DNA of 64,000 nucleotides from contig NZ_NPEA01000006.1 of NCBI RefSeq assembly GCF_002812205.1, positions 279,075 through 343,074 of the forward strand. Reading direction: 5' to 3'. The notes beneath the pieces were generated by a model. That model did no database searches, was not told the origin of the DNA, and was given only the letters and a program-made list of their open reading frames with translations. Each line of letters begins with the position of its first letter. Position 1 is the stretch's first letter. Positions 30,179 through 39,978 of the stretch are shown in pieces. Made by a program: the position numbers and the translations under genes. This DNA is from Leptospira neocaledonica (GTDB lineage Bacteria; Spirochaetota; Leptospiria; Leptospirales; Leptospiraceae).

Positions 30179-31866
30179 TGAGTCTTAACGGATTAAATTT
30201 TTATTCCTATCTCAGTCGTATCCGAATTCTTAGAACTTATTCCAGTAAAATTATGCTGGTGGCATTTCTCGGAACTCATGTTCCACTGATCACACTTTTA
30301 TTATTTTTCGTATTATCCACGGTCCAAGATGTCCCAACTGCCCTTAGAATTTTGGGAATCGCTCTTGTGGCAACTCTTGCCGGAACTGCAGCAACTCTTC
30401 TTGCCTTACATAGACTTTTAGCTCCGGTGATGCTCACTTCTAAATCTCTGAATAGATACCTCAGTGAAAGAGAGATCCCAAATCTGCCCACTATATTCCA
30501 GGACGAAGCCGGTTCTTTAATGGCGGATACCGTCACCACCGTGCGTAAGTTGGATGAGCTCATCCATTATATGGCAAACTATGATGGGCTTTCCGGATTG
30601 CCGAATCGGGATCTATTCCTAGAAAGATTAACGAGTTCTCTACATGAACTTTCCATGAGAGAAGAAATATTAAGTTTTCCTATTCTTTCTCTAGAGGCGA
30701 CTCACTTAAAACAGATCCGATCCAATTTTGGCGTCCATATGGGAGATCTTTATTTGAGAGCATTGGTACAAAAATTGGAGACCATACTCGGACCTGAAAC
30801 TGTTCTTGCGAGGACAGGAGATGGAGAATTTTCCTTCTTTCCTTTGCCATCTTCTTCTCAAATTTTAGAAACTGATTCGGAGATCTGGGCGGGAAAGATC
30901 CAGAATAGTATATCATCTCCTTTAAGCGTAGTGGACCAACAGATCTCTTCGGAAATACAAATTGGAATTTCAGTTTTTCCTTATGATGGGAAATCGTCCG
31001 ATCAACTTTTATGGAAATCGGAAACCGCATTAAGTCAGGCAAAACTTTCCGGGACTTCTAAGATACAAACCTATTCTTCCGAATGGAAAGAAAGAATGAA
31101 GGAGAAGTATCTTCTCGAAAAAGATCTAAAACTTGCAATTTCTAAAAACCAACTTTTTCTCCAATACCAACCGAGAATTGAAGTGCAAACCGGCAAAAAG
31201 ATCTCTGCAGAAGCCTTACTTAGATGGAATCATCCTGAATATGGTATCATCTCCCCTACTATCTTTATACCGATCGCAGAAGAAAGTGGAATCATCGGCG
31301 AAATGGGAGAATGGGTCCTTGCTAAATCCATGGAGGATTTAGGAAATTGGAAAAAAAGAGGACTTCCTCCAATTCGTATCTCGGTGAATTTATCCGTAAA
31401 ACAATTGGAAGATAAGAATATCACGAAAAAAGTCCTAGATATATTAGAAAGGAATTCTCTGAATGTGGAAGATTTGGAGCTTGAAATCACCGAATCCAGT
31501 CTGATTACCAATACTCATTCTGCACTGGAAATACTGGGAGAACTGCATTCTTGGGGAATTTCCCTTGCTTTGGACGATTTCGGAACCGGATATTCCAGTC
31601 TTTCCTATTTGAGTAAAATCCCGCTCAAAACCTTAAAAGTGGACCAATCCTTTGTCCGTAAAATTCTAACGGATCCGAATTCCTTAGCAATTTCCAAAAC
31701 GATTGTTGCGTTAGGAAAAAGTTTAGGCTTAAGGATAACCGCAGAAGGTGTAGAAACCGAAATCCAAATGAGAAAGATCAAGGACCTAGGTTGCGACGAA
31801 GCACAAGGATATTTCCTTAGTAAACCTATTCTTTTAGATGAATTAGAGAAGTTCGTCCAGACCTAA
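30178..31866 (+). CDS. Membrane EAL-domain c-di-GMP phosphodiesterase with degenerate GGDEF domain
   Basis: 562 residues. Two membrane helices (about 25-48 and 55-78) lead into a HAMP-like linker and a GGDEF domain (about 130-300) starting DGLSGLPNRDLFLERL; its active-site signature is RTGDGEF (212-218) instead of GGDEF, so cyclase activity is unlikely. The EAL domain (about 315-562) has all catalytic landmarks: EALLRW (345-350), SVNLSVKQL, LELEITES, DDFGTGYSS (466 on), TLKVDQSF, ITAEGVET and AQGYFLSKP. It should therefore degrade c-di-GMP, with the GGDEF part perhaps as GTP sensor. AAGGA lies about nine bases before the ATG. Monocistronic. Confidence 0.92.
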   Translation: MSLNGLNFYSYLSRIRILRTYSSKIMLVAFLGTHVPLITLLLFFVLSTVQDVPTALRILGIALVATLAGTAATLLALHRLLAPVMLTSKSLNRYLSEREIPNLPTIFQDEAGSLMADTVTTVRKLDELIHYMANYDGLSGLPNRDLFLERLTSSLHELSMREEILSFPILSLEATHLKQIRSNFGVHMGDLYLRALVQKLETILGPETVLARTGDGEFSFFPLPSSSQILETDSEIWAGKIQNSISSPLSVVDQQISSEIQIGISVFPYDGKSSDQLLWKSETALSQAKLSGTSKIQTYSSEWKERMKEKYLLEKDLKLAISKNQLFLQYQPRIEVQTGKKISAEALLRWNHPEYGIISPTIFIPIAEESGIIGEMGEWVLAKSMEDLGNWKKRGLPPIRISVNLSVKQLEDKNITKKVLDILERNSLNVEDLELEITESSLITNTHSALEILGELHSWGISLALDDFGTGYSSLSYLSKIPLKTLKVDQSFVRKILTDPNSLAISKTIVALGKSLGLRITAEGVETEIQMRKIKDLGCDEAQGYFLSKPILLDELEKFVQT

Positions 31867-31944
31867 ACCTATTTTCTTTAATACAATCTCTCGACTAGTC
31901 CGAATCGATTAGTCTTCCCTCTCTCCAACCTTTTCTTTTATTAC

Positions 31945-31973
31945 ATTTAATCTGTTTGTAACAGTTCTTCGCT
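31945..31973 (+). promoter_or_regulatory. Candidate Pho box 1
   Basis: Half-sites ATTTAAT (31945) and TTGTAAC (31956) are 11 bp apart and are followed by CTTCGCT in the next 11-bp slot. The stretch GTAACAGTTCTT closely matches GTAACGGTTCTT in front of pstS. It lies about 77 bp before the ATG at 32040. The weakest of the five boxes. Confidence 0.5.
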
Positions 31974-32039
31974 TAATCGAATTGCGTGAGTATCCATACT
32001 TTCCATAAGGAGGATACAGAGAATCGGAAGTATTACATT

Positions 32040-32348
32040 ATGATTACGAGAACTATTATTACAATTTCAATTTTTCTAATATGTTTTGGAACTCTTTCTG
32101 CAGACACAGTCACGAACACAAAAACAAAAGAAGTAATCGAGAACGTAAAAACCACTCAGACAGAACAAGGTGTGATTGTTGAGTTCGAAGACGGCTCCCG
32201 TAGAGGTTTTGACAGAACGTCCGTTACTGTAGAAGCCAAACCAGTTGAGTGGAAGCAAAAGGAACAGGAAAGTTATCCTGATAAAGAAAGATACACTGAT
32301 TATGCAATTTTCGGCGGGATCTTTTTGGTAATACTACTTTTACCCTAA
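32040..32348 (+). CDS. Small exported protein with C-terminal membrane helix
   Basis: From ATG 32040 the product has about 102 residues: a signal peptide (MITRTIITISIFLICFGTLSA), a small charged beta-like domain DTVTNTKTKEVIENVKT...VIVEFEDGSRRGFDRTSV, and a hydrophobic end YAIFGGIFLVILLLP. The first part resembles the start of the outer-membrane protein at 61008-62357. The frame is open back to a GTG at 31986, but that lies too close to the candidate Pho box and before the signal peptide, so I prefer the ATG; a GGAAG lies 11 bases upstream. Function unknown; probably the first gene of the phosphate-controlled block. Confidence 0.55.
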   Translation: MITRTIITISIFLICFGTLSADTVTNTKTKEVIENVKTTQTEQGVIVEFEDGSRRGFDRTSVTVEAKPVEWKQKEQESYPDKERYTDYAIFGGIFLVILLLP

Positions 32349-32358
32349 AGAACCAAAA

Positions 32359-32387
32359 CCTTAACAGGTACGTAATCAAGTCGTAAA
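32359..32387 (+). promoter_or_regulatory. Candidate Pho box 2
   Basis: Three half-sites in exact 11-bp phase: CCTTAAC (32359), ACGTAAT (32370) and TCGTAAA (32381). It lies 76 bp before the lipoprotein start at 32464. Confidence 0.65.
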
Positions 32388-32463
32388 GTATTTTATCTAA
32401 CATAATCCTCGAGGTCGATCGGATTTCGGCCTCTTTTCAGAATGAATAGGAGAAATTCGATCC

Positions 32464-34422
32464 ATGAAATCGTTAAATAAAAAAGTCTCGTTAGTGGTAA
32501 GCACTCTTGCAGTTGCTGCTGCTCTTGTAGGCTGTGATTCCGGCGGGGGCGGCAGTAACGCAGCGCTTGCTTTAGCTGGCATAGGCGGGGGAGAGACCGT
32601 TTACGCTAAAGCTTCTATCGCTGTAAAAGTTAGAAAAGGAAATTCAGGAAGTGATGTTGCACTTTCTACAGGAACTGCTGCAACTGCTACGACCCCAGAA
32701 ACTCGTAGAGAAGTTGTTCTCGTTAGAGCAAGTAGCTCAAAAGACTTTACCACTACTGCGTCTGGCGCAGGAGCTGCTGCTCCAGCGGATAACGGAGACT
32801 TTGGTTTCGTTTTAAACGTTCCATCTGCTACTGCAACAGTATCTGCAACTGTTTATACTTTACGCGAACTTACTTGTGAAGAATTGGATAAATCCAGAAC
32901 GGGAACCGGTGCAGGTGCATGGTCATCTGATCCAACTTCCGGTCGTTGTGGTCTGTTCGATAGCGGCGTTGCGGCTTCTACTACCAGAATTGCTGAGTAT
33001 AATGCAATTTTAGATAACCCTGCAAATTACACTGTTCCACTCGGAACTTTTGATTTCGTATTTAATATTGATCCTGCTAATCCAAGTGCAGCGGGAACGG
33101 TTACGATTGCGAATGAATCCGGAGTACATTTAGTTGCTGCAAACGGACAAACTGCTGTTCCGTTCTCGGTTGTAACTGTTACTGGTGTTTATTCCAACCC
33201 GAACGCAACTGTTGGTGAAAACGTTTGTGATTCGATTGGAACTCCTGCAATCCTGCAAGGAAACATCAATAGCAATATCACTCTCGGAAAGTACACCCTC
33301 TTAAGAGGAACGGTTTTTGTGAATAACAAGAAGATCACCGTTCCAAAAGGTTCAGTAATCTACGGAGAAAGAGGTTCTTCCTTATTCTTCAAAGGTGGGG
33401 AACTAGAAACACAAGGAACCGCTGCTGAGCCTGTATGTTTCACTTCTGCTCAAAAACACGGATCCAGATTCCCTGGAGACTGGGGTGGAATCGTATTCAT
33501 CGGAAACGGTAACGCAACCCGTACTTCTACCACAGAAGGAACCACTCCTCAAGTTTACCCTGGCGCGAACTCTATGACTGTAAAACTTAGATATACTATC
33601 GTAGAATTTGCAGGGAACGAGGTGGCACCTGGAGACGAGTTAAACTCTCTCTCTCAATATGCGGTAAATTCTATGGATTATAGATTCGTTCAAGCTCATA
33701 GAGGATTGGATGACTCCTTCGAATGGTGGGGTGGTGGAAAAGCTCCAAGCACTGGCGATATCAAATTCATTATCGGTTCAGGTTCTATGGATGATGACTT
33801 CGATATGGATGAAGGTTTCTCAGGAAACTTACAATATCTTGTTTCTATAAAATATCCTAAGGCTTGCGGTGGTTCCGCTTCCACAGATCCTCACGGATTT
33901 GAAATGGACGGAAGACATTCAAGCACTTGTACGAATTCTCAAAACCCTGCAACTACAGATTGTTCTAACCCAACAGTAGCGAACTTCACTACTTTAGGCT
34001 TAGGGATCAGCGGTGGAGCAGGAATGAGAGCAAGAGAAGGCCTATTAGGAACATTTACCGAAGGTTTAATCTACGGATTTGCGACTAGAATAAATGGAGG
34101 AGAAGCTTCTGGTTTCTCAGACACTATTAGTGTTGTTACCGTAATTTCTGACAGTGCTCCGGATTCATTAGCTGCAAGCGCTGCTGGCGGTAAAATGACG
34201 ATCAATGGAACTGCATCTCTTGCTGCAATCCCTGTAACTGATATTGGCTCCGTTCAAGACGCAGTTAGTTGCGGATTCGGAACAAAACCAGATCTAAGAA
34301 CATTGGGTTCCGTATCTAGTGGTAACACTGGCGGAGTTCCATTGAACTTAAGTGAGACAGTTGACTCTGTATCCGTTCCAGTGAACTGGCCGAATGGCTG
34401 GACTGTATGGAGATCTAGATAA
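32464..34422 (+). CDS. Beta-helix-like surface lipoprotein associated with TonB receptor
   Basis: 652 residues. Signal peptide with canonical lipobox LVGC (Cys24), then DSGGGGSNAALALAGIGGG. After an Ala/Thr-rich region, the stretch from about residue 270 (GKYTLLRGTVFVNNKKITVPKGSVIYGERGSSLFFKGGELETQGTAAEP, GDWGGIVFIGNG) looks like parallel beta-helix rungs. LDDSFEWWGGG and GSMDDDFDMDEGFSGNLQY (acidic run D443-E450) form conserved Asp-rich sites that could bind calcium. Proteins of this look often neighbour receptors with an N-terminal regulatory domain, as here. I infer a surface binding or processing partner of the 35127 receptor. It sits under candidate Pho box 2 and ends at a strong terminator. 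Confidence 0.7.
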   Translation: MKSLNKKVSLVVSTLAVAAALVGCDSGGGGSNAALALAGIGGGETVYAKASIAVKVRKGNSGSDVALSTGTAATATTPETRREVVLVRASSSKDFTTTASGAGAAAPADNGDFGFVLNVPSATATVSATVYTLRELTCEELDKSRTGTGAGAWSSDPTSGRCGLFDSGVAASTTRIAEYNAILDNPANYTVPLGTFDFVFNIDPANPSAAGTVTIANESGVHLVAANGQTAVPFSVVTVTGVYSNPNATVGENVCDSIGTPAILQGNINSNITLGKYTLLRGTVFVNNKKITVPKGSVIYGERGSSLFFKGGELETQGTAAEPVCFTSAQKHGSRFPGDWGGIVFIGNGNATRTSTTEGTTPQVYPGANSMTVKLRYTIVEFAGNEVAPGDELNSLSQYAVNSMDYRFVQAHRGLDDSFEWWGGGKAPSTGDIKFIIGSGSMDDDFDMDEGFSGNLQYLVSIKYPKACGGSASTDPHGFEMDGRHSSTCTNSQNPATTDCSNPTVANFTTLGLGISGGAGMRAREGLLGTFTEGLIYGFATRINGGEASGFSDTISVVTVISDSAPDSLAASAAGGKMTINGTASLAAIPVTDIGSVQDAVSCGFGTKPDLRTLGSVSSGNTGGVPLNLSETVDSVSVPVNWPNGWTVWRSR

Positions 34423-34446
34423 GATACTCTTAAAATTGAAAATGAT

Positions 34447-34478
34447 AAAGGACCTTCGAGAAATCGAAGGTCCTTTTT
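34447..34478 (+). terminator. Intrinsic terminator after beta-helix lipoprotein gene
   Basis: Perfect 13-bp stem: AAAGGACCTTCGA (34447-34459), loop GAAA, TCGAAGGTCCTTT (34464-34476), followed by TT. Confidence 0.9.
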
Positions 34479-34522
34479 ATAGATACATATAGATAGATAA
34501 AATTTTTCCGGAAACGACCTAC

Positions 34523-35101
34523 ATGAATCATATATATAAGTTTTTGTTTATATCGGTCCTACTTATATCTTCGACCTCTGCTTGTAAAAAGCAGGAACAA
34601 GGAGGAGATCCGAACTATGACAAAAAAATTGAAGAAGCTCGTGAATATTTAAAAGCACATATCAAAGATAGATATGAGATCTCCGAGACAAGCGATACGA
34701 GAGATCAAGCAATATTAAATTATCTGAATTCTGTGAGCAAGGGAGAACCAAATAAATTCTTATGCTCTAAAGAAGAATACATAGACGTTTTCCTGCCCAA
34801 TACATTAGAAGAGGGAACTCTTACAACAAATATGCCTTTGGAACAAGCTTGGGAGATCACCAATCTCCGCAGAACTGTAGCTTTGGAAAAGTTGCAGAAT
34901 GAATTGAAAGGTGCTCCAAAAGGTAAAATCCAAGTTCAAACTCTAACTTGGAGAGATGATGTCCGGATACTCAATTCCCTGAAAGGTCATCGAGTTGGGA
35001 CTTTAATCATTAAAGTAGGAACAAAATCCATTTCATTGGAACAGATTCGCCTTGTGATCGAACATAAAGGCAAATTCAAACTCTGCGTTATCGGTGCTTA
35101 A
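34523..35101 (+). CDS. Lipoprotein of unknown function, upstream of TonB receptor
   Basis: 192 residues. Signal peptide MNHIYKFLFISVLLISSTSAC with lipidated Cys21, then a charged linker KKQEQGGDPNYDKK. The rest is a mixed helix/strand domain with two further Cys (FLCSKEEY, FKLCVIGA). I do not recognise the family. It lies 25 bp before the TonB-dependent receptor gene on the same strand, so co-expression and an accessory role in uptake are plausible. No separate Pho-like box precedes it; it may rely on read-through past the 34447 terminator or on its own promoter. Confidence 0.6.
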   Translation: MNHIYKFLFISVLLISSTSACKKQEQGGDPNYDKKIEEAREYLKAHIKDRYEISETSDTRDQAILNYLNSVSKGEPNKFLCSKEEYIDVFLPNTLEEGTLTTNMPLEQAWEITNLRRTVALEKLQNELKGAPKGKIQVQTLTWRDDVRILNSLKGHRVGTLIIKVGTKSISLEQIRLVIEHKGKFKLCVIGA

Positions 35102-35126
35102 TTAATTAAAAGAAAAGAATCAGCTT

Positions 35127-38078
35127 ATGAAACTTAAAAAAATACTAACACTTTTTCTGATCACTCTTGTTTCAGTTCCAACTTGGGGGCAAGGGGTAGG
35201 AAAAATCCGGGGTAAAATCGTAGATGGAGACAATGGAGAAGCCGTATTCGGTGCAACCATTGTGGTTCGTTCCATAAAAAAATTCGCTAAAACGGATTTT
35301 GACGGAGCTTATGACTTAGAACTTCCAATTGGAACTCACGAAGTTGAATTCCAAATGTTAGGATATTCTCCTCAAAAAAGATCGGTCAATGTTACGGCAG
35401 GAAAGCCTCAAGTCGTAAATATCACCTTCGGACTACAAACATTAGAAACTGTTGATGTTAAAGGACGAGCTTTGAACGATGCAGAAGCTGCCCTACTCGC
35501 TTTGCAGAAAAAATCTTCGGCGGTTTCGGACGGAATTTCAAAAGAAGCCATTAAAAAGAGCCCCGACTCTTCTGCAGGCGAAGTAGTTCGAAGAGTTACT
35601 GGTATCACTTTAGTCGGCGGTAAATTCGTATTCGTAAGAGGTTTAGGAGAACGTTATTCTAATACGGAATTGAATGATACTTTAGTGCCTTCTACAGAAC
35701 CGGACAAAAGGGTTGTTGCTCTGGATATCTTTCCTTCTGGAGTTCTAAAGAACGTCAGAATTATCAAAACCTTCATACCAGAACTTCCTGCGGAATTCTC
35801 GGGGGGATTAGTAAAAATTGAAACCCAGGAATATCCGGAGGAGAAACAATTAAGTGTCTCTGTCGGAGCAGGTGGAAACTATAATACTACCGGGCATAAA
35901 TTCTTGAACATGAATCAAGGAAATATGTTAGGAGGGGTCAATTCCAACCAAACTAATCCATTAGCAGACTCAGGAAATAAAGGTTTGGTATTCGAGCCTG
36001 GAAGTATATTCGGAGGAATTCCTCCAGAAGTAACTCAAACTGGTCCGGTTTTATTCAATCAGAAATGGACTCCTAACTCAGGCCCTGCACCTTTCGATAA
36101 GAATTTCTCCTTAAATTATGGAGATACATTTAAAATTGGCAGCACTTCAAGGCTAGGAATTTTAGTAGGAACTACTTATAATAGAAACTATAGATTCAGA
36201 GAAGAAAGTTCAAGGACCTACCAAGCAAGCCAGATTTCCGAACTTACCCCTGCAGGGACTAGGTTGATCCAACAACAAAAGCAGGACGCGGATCTTTATA
36301 TCGAAGAAAGAAACTGGGGAAACAACCTGAACTTGGCTTATGAAATTACCAAAGGCCAACAGATTTTTATGAAAACACTATTCTCTCAACAAGGAGAAAG
36401 TGTTGTTAGGGACTCTGTCGGTCAGGATAATATCAACTCGGCTGATTTTAAATCTTTGACCACACAATACACTAGTAGTCGTGTTTTTCACAATACCTTT
36501 GGTGGAGACCATGCTTTAAATTGGTTCGGAGATAGAGCCCACAAATTCGATTGGAGAATAAATTTTGCTCAAGCTGTAAGAGAACAACCTGACCTGCAAC
36601 AACAGGTTTGGCGAAAATCTTTTTCAGATCCGAATCCACTGAACTATACTCGTTTAGGAAACAACCCAGATGCTTCCAGGTTCTTTTCCGACTCTGTTGA
36701 TAATAGCCGCACCGCTAAATTTAATTATGAAATTCCCTTCGACCAATGGAGTGGTTTAAAATCTACTTTCAAACTCGGAAGTTACACCCTAGATAGGGAA
36801 AAGAACTTTAGGTTTCATGAATATGGCCAAAAGACCAATTTCCCGATTCCTGCTTTGGAATATTATCCGGTTCCGGGTGAAATTTATTCAAATCCACTTC
36901 TCTTTCAACAGAACACATATACCTTCTCGGAAAGACAGGTAGAATCAAATGCTTACGACGCATTCCAAAGATTGCAAGCTTACTATTCGCAAGTTGAACT
37001 ACCAATACTTCCTAAATTGAAAGTTCTATTCGGAGCTCGTTACGAAGATAGTTATCAAAAGGTAAGAACTTTCGTAACAAGAGATGTGAATAATCCGCTA
37101 TTCACACTTGATTATGGATGTGGTGTTCGAAGCGAAGACGTACGTTTAGCTTTAGTAAAAAACAACGCCTGCGATCCGACAAATAACGGTATAGGTGAAT
37201 TAAGAACGAAAGATACTTTACCTTCCTTCAATCTAAACTGGGAATTTAAAGATAACCAAATACTTAGAGTTGCAGCAACCCAGACGTTAACACGTCCAGA
37301 TTTGCGTGAATTGTCTCCTTTCGGATTCACTCCGTACTTCGGAGCAAACCGTGTTTTCGGTAATTCAGATTTGAGAAGATCTTATATTCACAATTATGAT
37401 GTTCGTTATGAATATTATTTAAGTTCATCTGATTATATAGGGATTGGGGCCTTCTTCAAACAGATATCCAGTCCGATCGAGATGATTGGACAACCTGTTG
37501 CAGGAAGTATCAGTCAACGATTTACCTATGTAAACGCGGAACAAGGAACAATCCGAGGTGTAGAACTCGACTTTAGAAAAGAAATAACCGACCGTATTCG
37601 TTTTGAAACGAATATGTTCTTTATTCAATCAAGAGTAGACGTGATTCCTTGGGAACAATATATCGCTGCGAAAATGGGGGTATTGGATCCATTATCAAAG
37701 GCGGCAGCCTATAACCCTACAAATCTATCTCGTCCATTACAAGGGCAATCCCCATTTGTATTTAACATCAAATTGGATTTCCATTTGGATGAAAAGAAGA
37801 GGCATAACTTAGGTTTTTACTATAACTACTTTGGAGATAGACTCTATTCAGTAGGAGCAAACGGGCTACCGGATGCTTACGAAAGAGCTGTTGGTTTAAC
37901 TGACGTAGTTTTCACAACAAAACGGGGAGACCATCTCGAATTCAAAGTTTCTGCTCAGAATATTTTCGATACCCGTTATAGAGTGTATCAGAAAAACGAG
38001 CTGACTGGAGAGAAGGAGCTATTCCTTTCTTATAGGACCGGGGTGAGTTACTCTTTCCAAGCTACATATAAGCTGTAA
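35127..38078 (+). CDS. TonB-dependent outer-membrane receptor with N-terminal carboxypeptidase-regulatory domain
   Basis: 983 residues. Signal peptide to about residue 22, then a CarboxypepD_reg-like beta domain (about 24-103: [23 protein letters not shown]...[19 protein letters not shown]), then a TonB-box-like ETVDVKG (107-113). The plug (about 120-240) has [44 protein letters not shown] and [22 protein letters not shown]. The barrel fills the rest and ends [10 protein letters not shown]. This layout is common in Bacteroidota receptors for polymers or bound nutrients and differs from classic siderophore receptors. Neighbours are two lipoproteins upstream and exbB-exbD-exbD-tonB downstream, so it comes with its own energiser. 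Ligand unknown; the Pho-like sites suggest a phosphorus compound (inference). Confidence 0.9.
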   Translation: MKLKKILTLFLITLVSVPTWGQGVGKIRGKIVDGDNGEAVFGATIVVRSIKKFAKTDFDGAYDLELPIGTHEVEFQMLGYSPQKRSVNVTAGKPQVVNITFGLQTLETVDVKGRALNDAEAALLALQKKSSAVSDGISKEAIKKSPDSSAGEVVRRVTGITLVGGKFVFVRGLGERYSNTELNDTLVPSTEPDKRVVALDIFPSGVLKNVRIIKTFIPELPAEFSGGLVKIETQEYPEEKQLSVSVGAGGNYNTTGHKFLNMNQGNMLGGVNSNQTNPLADSGNKGLVFEPGSIFGGIPPEVTQTGPVLFNQKWTPNSGPAPFDKNFSLNYGDTFKIGSTSRLGILVGTTYNRNYRFREESSRTYQASQISELTPAGTRLIQQQKQDADLYIEERNWGNNLNLAYEITKGQQIFMKTLFSQQGESVVRDSVGQDNINSADFKSLTTQYTSSRVFHNTFGGDHALNWFGDRAHKFDWRINFAQAVREQPDLQQQVWRKSFSDPNPLNYTRLGNNPDASRFFSDSVDNSRTAKFNYEIPFDQWSGLKSTFKLGSYTLDREKNFRFHEYGQKTNFPIPALEYYPVPGEIYSNPLLFQQNTYTFSERQVESNAYDAFQRLQAYYSQVELPILPKLKVLFGARYEDSYQKVRTFVTRDVNNPLFTLDYGCGVRSEDVRLALVKNNACDPTNNGIGELRTKDTLPSFNLNWEFKDNQILRVAATQTLTRPDLRELSPFGFTPYFGANRVFGNSDLRRSYIHNYDVRYEYYLSSSDYIGIGAFFKQISSPIEMIGQPVAGSISQRFTYVNAEQGTIRGVELDFRKEITDRIRFETNMFFIQSRVDVIPWEQYIAAKMGVLDPLSKAAAYNPTNLSRPLQGQSPFVFNIKLDFHLDEKKRHNLGFYYNYFGDRLYSVGANGLPDAYERAVGLTDVVFTTKRGDHLEFKVSAQNIFDTRYRVYQKNELTGEKELFLSYRTGVSYSFQATYKL

Positions 38079-38097
38079 ATATAAAGCTTCTTTAATG

Positions 38098-38137
38098 AAA
38101 GCTCCTTATAACTATAAAAGTTATGGGGAGCTTTTTT
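38098..38137 (+). terminator. Intrinsic terminator after TonB-dependent receptor gene
   Basis: AAAGCTCC (38098-38105) pairs with GGAGCTTT (38127-38134), with an inner stem ATAACT/AGTTAT, followed by TTT. Confidence 0.88.
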
Positions 38138-38218
38138 ATTCCCCACTATTACAATCCCGCATCAACCCTTCACTTTACACCATCCACTCCTCTACTTCGC
38201 CTCCCCAAACTAACCAAC

Positions 38219-38247
38219 CCGTAACCACTTCGTAATAAATATGTAAC
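38219..38247 (+). promoter_or_regulatory. Candidate Pho box 3 (upstream of exbB)
   Basis: Three half-sites CCGTAAC (38219), TCGTAAT (38230) and ATGTAAC (38241), each separated by four bases and thus in 11-bp phase; a fourth ACGTAAA at 38255 is out of phase. The clearest box in the window. Confidence 0.72.
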
Positions 38248-38297
38248 TCAAATCACGTAAAAATGTCTCATTACTTCTTATGGAGCTTTCGAAAGCT

Positions 38298-39104
38298 ATG
38301 CATAATCGATATACTAATCTCTCTCTACGCCAATGGATCGCCATTGCACTTGTAGGAGGATTTGTTCTAACTGCAACTTTACCTACTTTTTCTCAAGATG
38401 CTGCGCCTACCGACGCAAATAAAACCGAACAAACTACTGCGCCTGCAGAACAACCAGCTCCGGTTGAAAAAAGCGGAACCTGGGGATTTGTGGACCTATT
38501 CAATAAGGGTGGATGGACCATGTATCCATTGGCTCTTTCTTCTATAATCGCTCTTGCGATTATTTTCGAAAGGATCTACTTCCTTACTACTTCCAAACTT
38601 CTTCCTAAAGGATTTAATATCGATTTAGGGGAGAAGGTAGATGAAAAAGGTTTTGATGGAGCAAAAGAATTCATCGAAGCAAATCCTTCTTATAAAATTT
38701 CCGATATTTTGAAGAATGGAATCGATGTTTCAGCTGGGAACGCTGAAATTTTTGCGAAAGGAATCGAGAGAGAGGCTGCGGAAGTGATCGTGGTTCTTGA
38801 AAGAGGTCTCGTAATCTTAGCGGCTGTTTCGACTATCGCTCCGTTGATCGGGTTCTTGGGAACTGTTTCCGGTATGATTAATGCATTCGATGCGATCGCA
38901 AATGCGGATCAAGTGAACGCAAAAGTGGTAGCAGGTGGTATTAAGGAAGCACTTATCACAACTGCGGCGGGCTTGATCATCGCAATTCCTGCAATGACTT
39001 TCCACCAATATCTGACTTCCAGAATTGACGGATTTACTTCCGAAGTGGAAGAAGCTGCAAACAGAATTTATAAAGAATTCCTGAAACGTAACGCAAGAGC
39101 TTAA
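38298..39104 (+). CDS. exbB: ExbB/TolQ-type proton channel subunit
   Basis: MotA/TolQ/ExbB family. From ATG 38298 there is an N-terminal hydrophobic segment ([21 protein letters not shown]) like a cleaved signal, a periplasmic Ala/Pro/Thr/Glu linker, then helix 1 ([22 protein letters not shown]) and the helix 2-3 block with [26 protein letters not shown] and [22 protein letters not shown], the family signature. With ExbD it uses proton flow to energise TonB. The frame is open to an ATG at 38280, but only the later ATG has a GGAG upstream. First gene of exbB-exbD-exbD-tonB. Confidence 0.93.
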   Translation: MHNRYTNLSLRQWIAIALVGGFVLTATLPTFSQDAAPTDANKTEQTTAPAEQPAPVEKSGTWGFVDLFNKGGWTMYPLALSSIIALAIIFERIYFLTTSKLLPKGFNIDLGEKVDEKGFDGAKEFIEANPSYKISDILKNGIDVSAGNAEIFAKGIEREAAEVIVVLERGLVILAAVSTIAPLIGFLGTVSGMINAFDAIANADQVNAKVVAGGIKEALITTAAGLIIAIPAMTFHQYLTSRIDGFTSEVEEAANRIYKEFLKRNARA

Positions 39105-39135
39105 GCTTAGTTCTTCCATTTATTAGGATAAGAAT

Positions 39136-39555
39136 ATGATTCAGCTTAAGAAAAAAAGAGGTTTGGAAGAAATTTCAGCCTCTTCCATGTCCGATATAGC
39201 GTTTCTTCTTCTCGTATTCTTTATGGTGACCGCGGTGTTTTTCGTGAAAGAAGGTTTAAATATCCAACTTCCCCGCAAAAACTCCAATCCTACCTTAGTT
39301 TTACGCGAGAATATCTACGAGATATTGGTGGCTGGCGAAACGATCAAGATGAGGAATAAAGTCCTCGGCACTCGTGATTACAAGGATCTGGCAGAATTCA
39401 GAAAAGATCTGAACGATCTGGAGATCCCGAACCTCGAGGAAAAAGTCGCTCTGATCAAAACGACCGGCGAAACGAAGTACGGAAATATGTTAGATGCTCT
39501 TTCTGCTGTGCAGTTAAGAGGTTTTAAACAAGTCTCCGTAAAAAGATTAAAATAA
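39136..39555 (+). CDS. exbD: ExbD-type biopolymer transport protein (first copy)
   Basis: 139 residues with one N-terminal helix. The family motif [21 protein letters not shown] (about residues 16-36) carries the essential Asp20 in the membrane. The periplasmic part ends with the ExbD pattern [28 protein letters not shown]. It forms the proton-conducting stator with ExbB. Its partner copy follows four bases later, and the two differ in the periplasmic domain, so a hetero-ExbD complex is possible. Confidence 0.93.
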   Translation: MIQLKKKRGLEEISASSMSDIAFLLLVFFMVTAVFFVKEGLNIQLPRKNSNPTLVLRENIYEILVAGETIKMRNKVLGTRDYKDLAEFRKDLNDLEIPNLEEKVALIKTTGETKYGNMLDALSAVQLRGFKQVSVKRLK

Positions 39556-39558
39556 GAT

Positions 39559-39978
39559 ATGGCACTTAAAAAGAAAAAAGCTCCACCTTCTATTCCGGTC
39601 AGCTCAATAGCGGATATCGCCTTTCTTCTTTTGGTATTCTTTATGGTGACTTCGGTCCTGGATACGGATCCCGATCTTCCCATCGCTCTTCCCGATGTCC
39701 CGGGTGGAGAACAACTAAATAAGAAAATTGCAAACTTATACTTAAGCGCCGACAAAGACAAATCTATCTACTTCAACCAAGTAAAGATGCCTTTGAACGA
39801 AGCGATTAATAATGTGAGAGCGAAACTTGCTACCACTCCGGATTTAAAAGTCCTGATCCATGCAGACAAAGAATTGGATTATGCGAACCTAGACAATGTG
39901 TTCGAACTTTTGAAAGAAGCCGGAGCCCTAAAAGTTTCTTTGGTCACTAAGACTACGCAAGGAGGAGGATTAAAATGA
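39559..39978 (+). CDS. exbD: ExbD-type biopolymer transport protein (second copy)
   Basis: 139 residues, clearly paralogous to the preceding gene: [21 protein letters not shown] with Asp19 in the helix, a periplasmic domain [29 protein letters not shown] and the C-terminal [31 protein letters not shown]. Its 3' end overlaps the tonB start by four bases (ATGA). Tandem ExbDs with one ExbB occur in Bacteroidota and some Proteobacteria systems. Confidence 0.93.
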   Translation: MALKKKKAPPSIPVSSIADIAFLLLVFFMVTSVLDTDPDLPIALPDVPGGEQLNKKIANLYLSADKDKSIYFNQVKMPLNEAINNVRAKLATTPDLKVLIHADKELDYANLDNVFELLKEAGALKVSLVTKTTQGGGLK

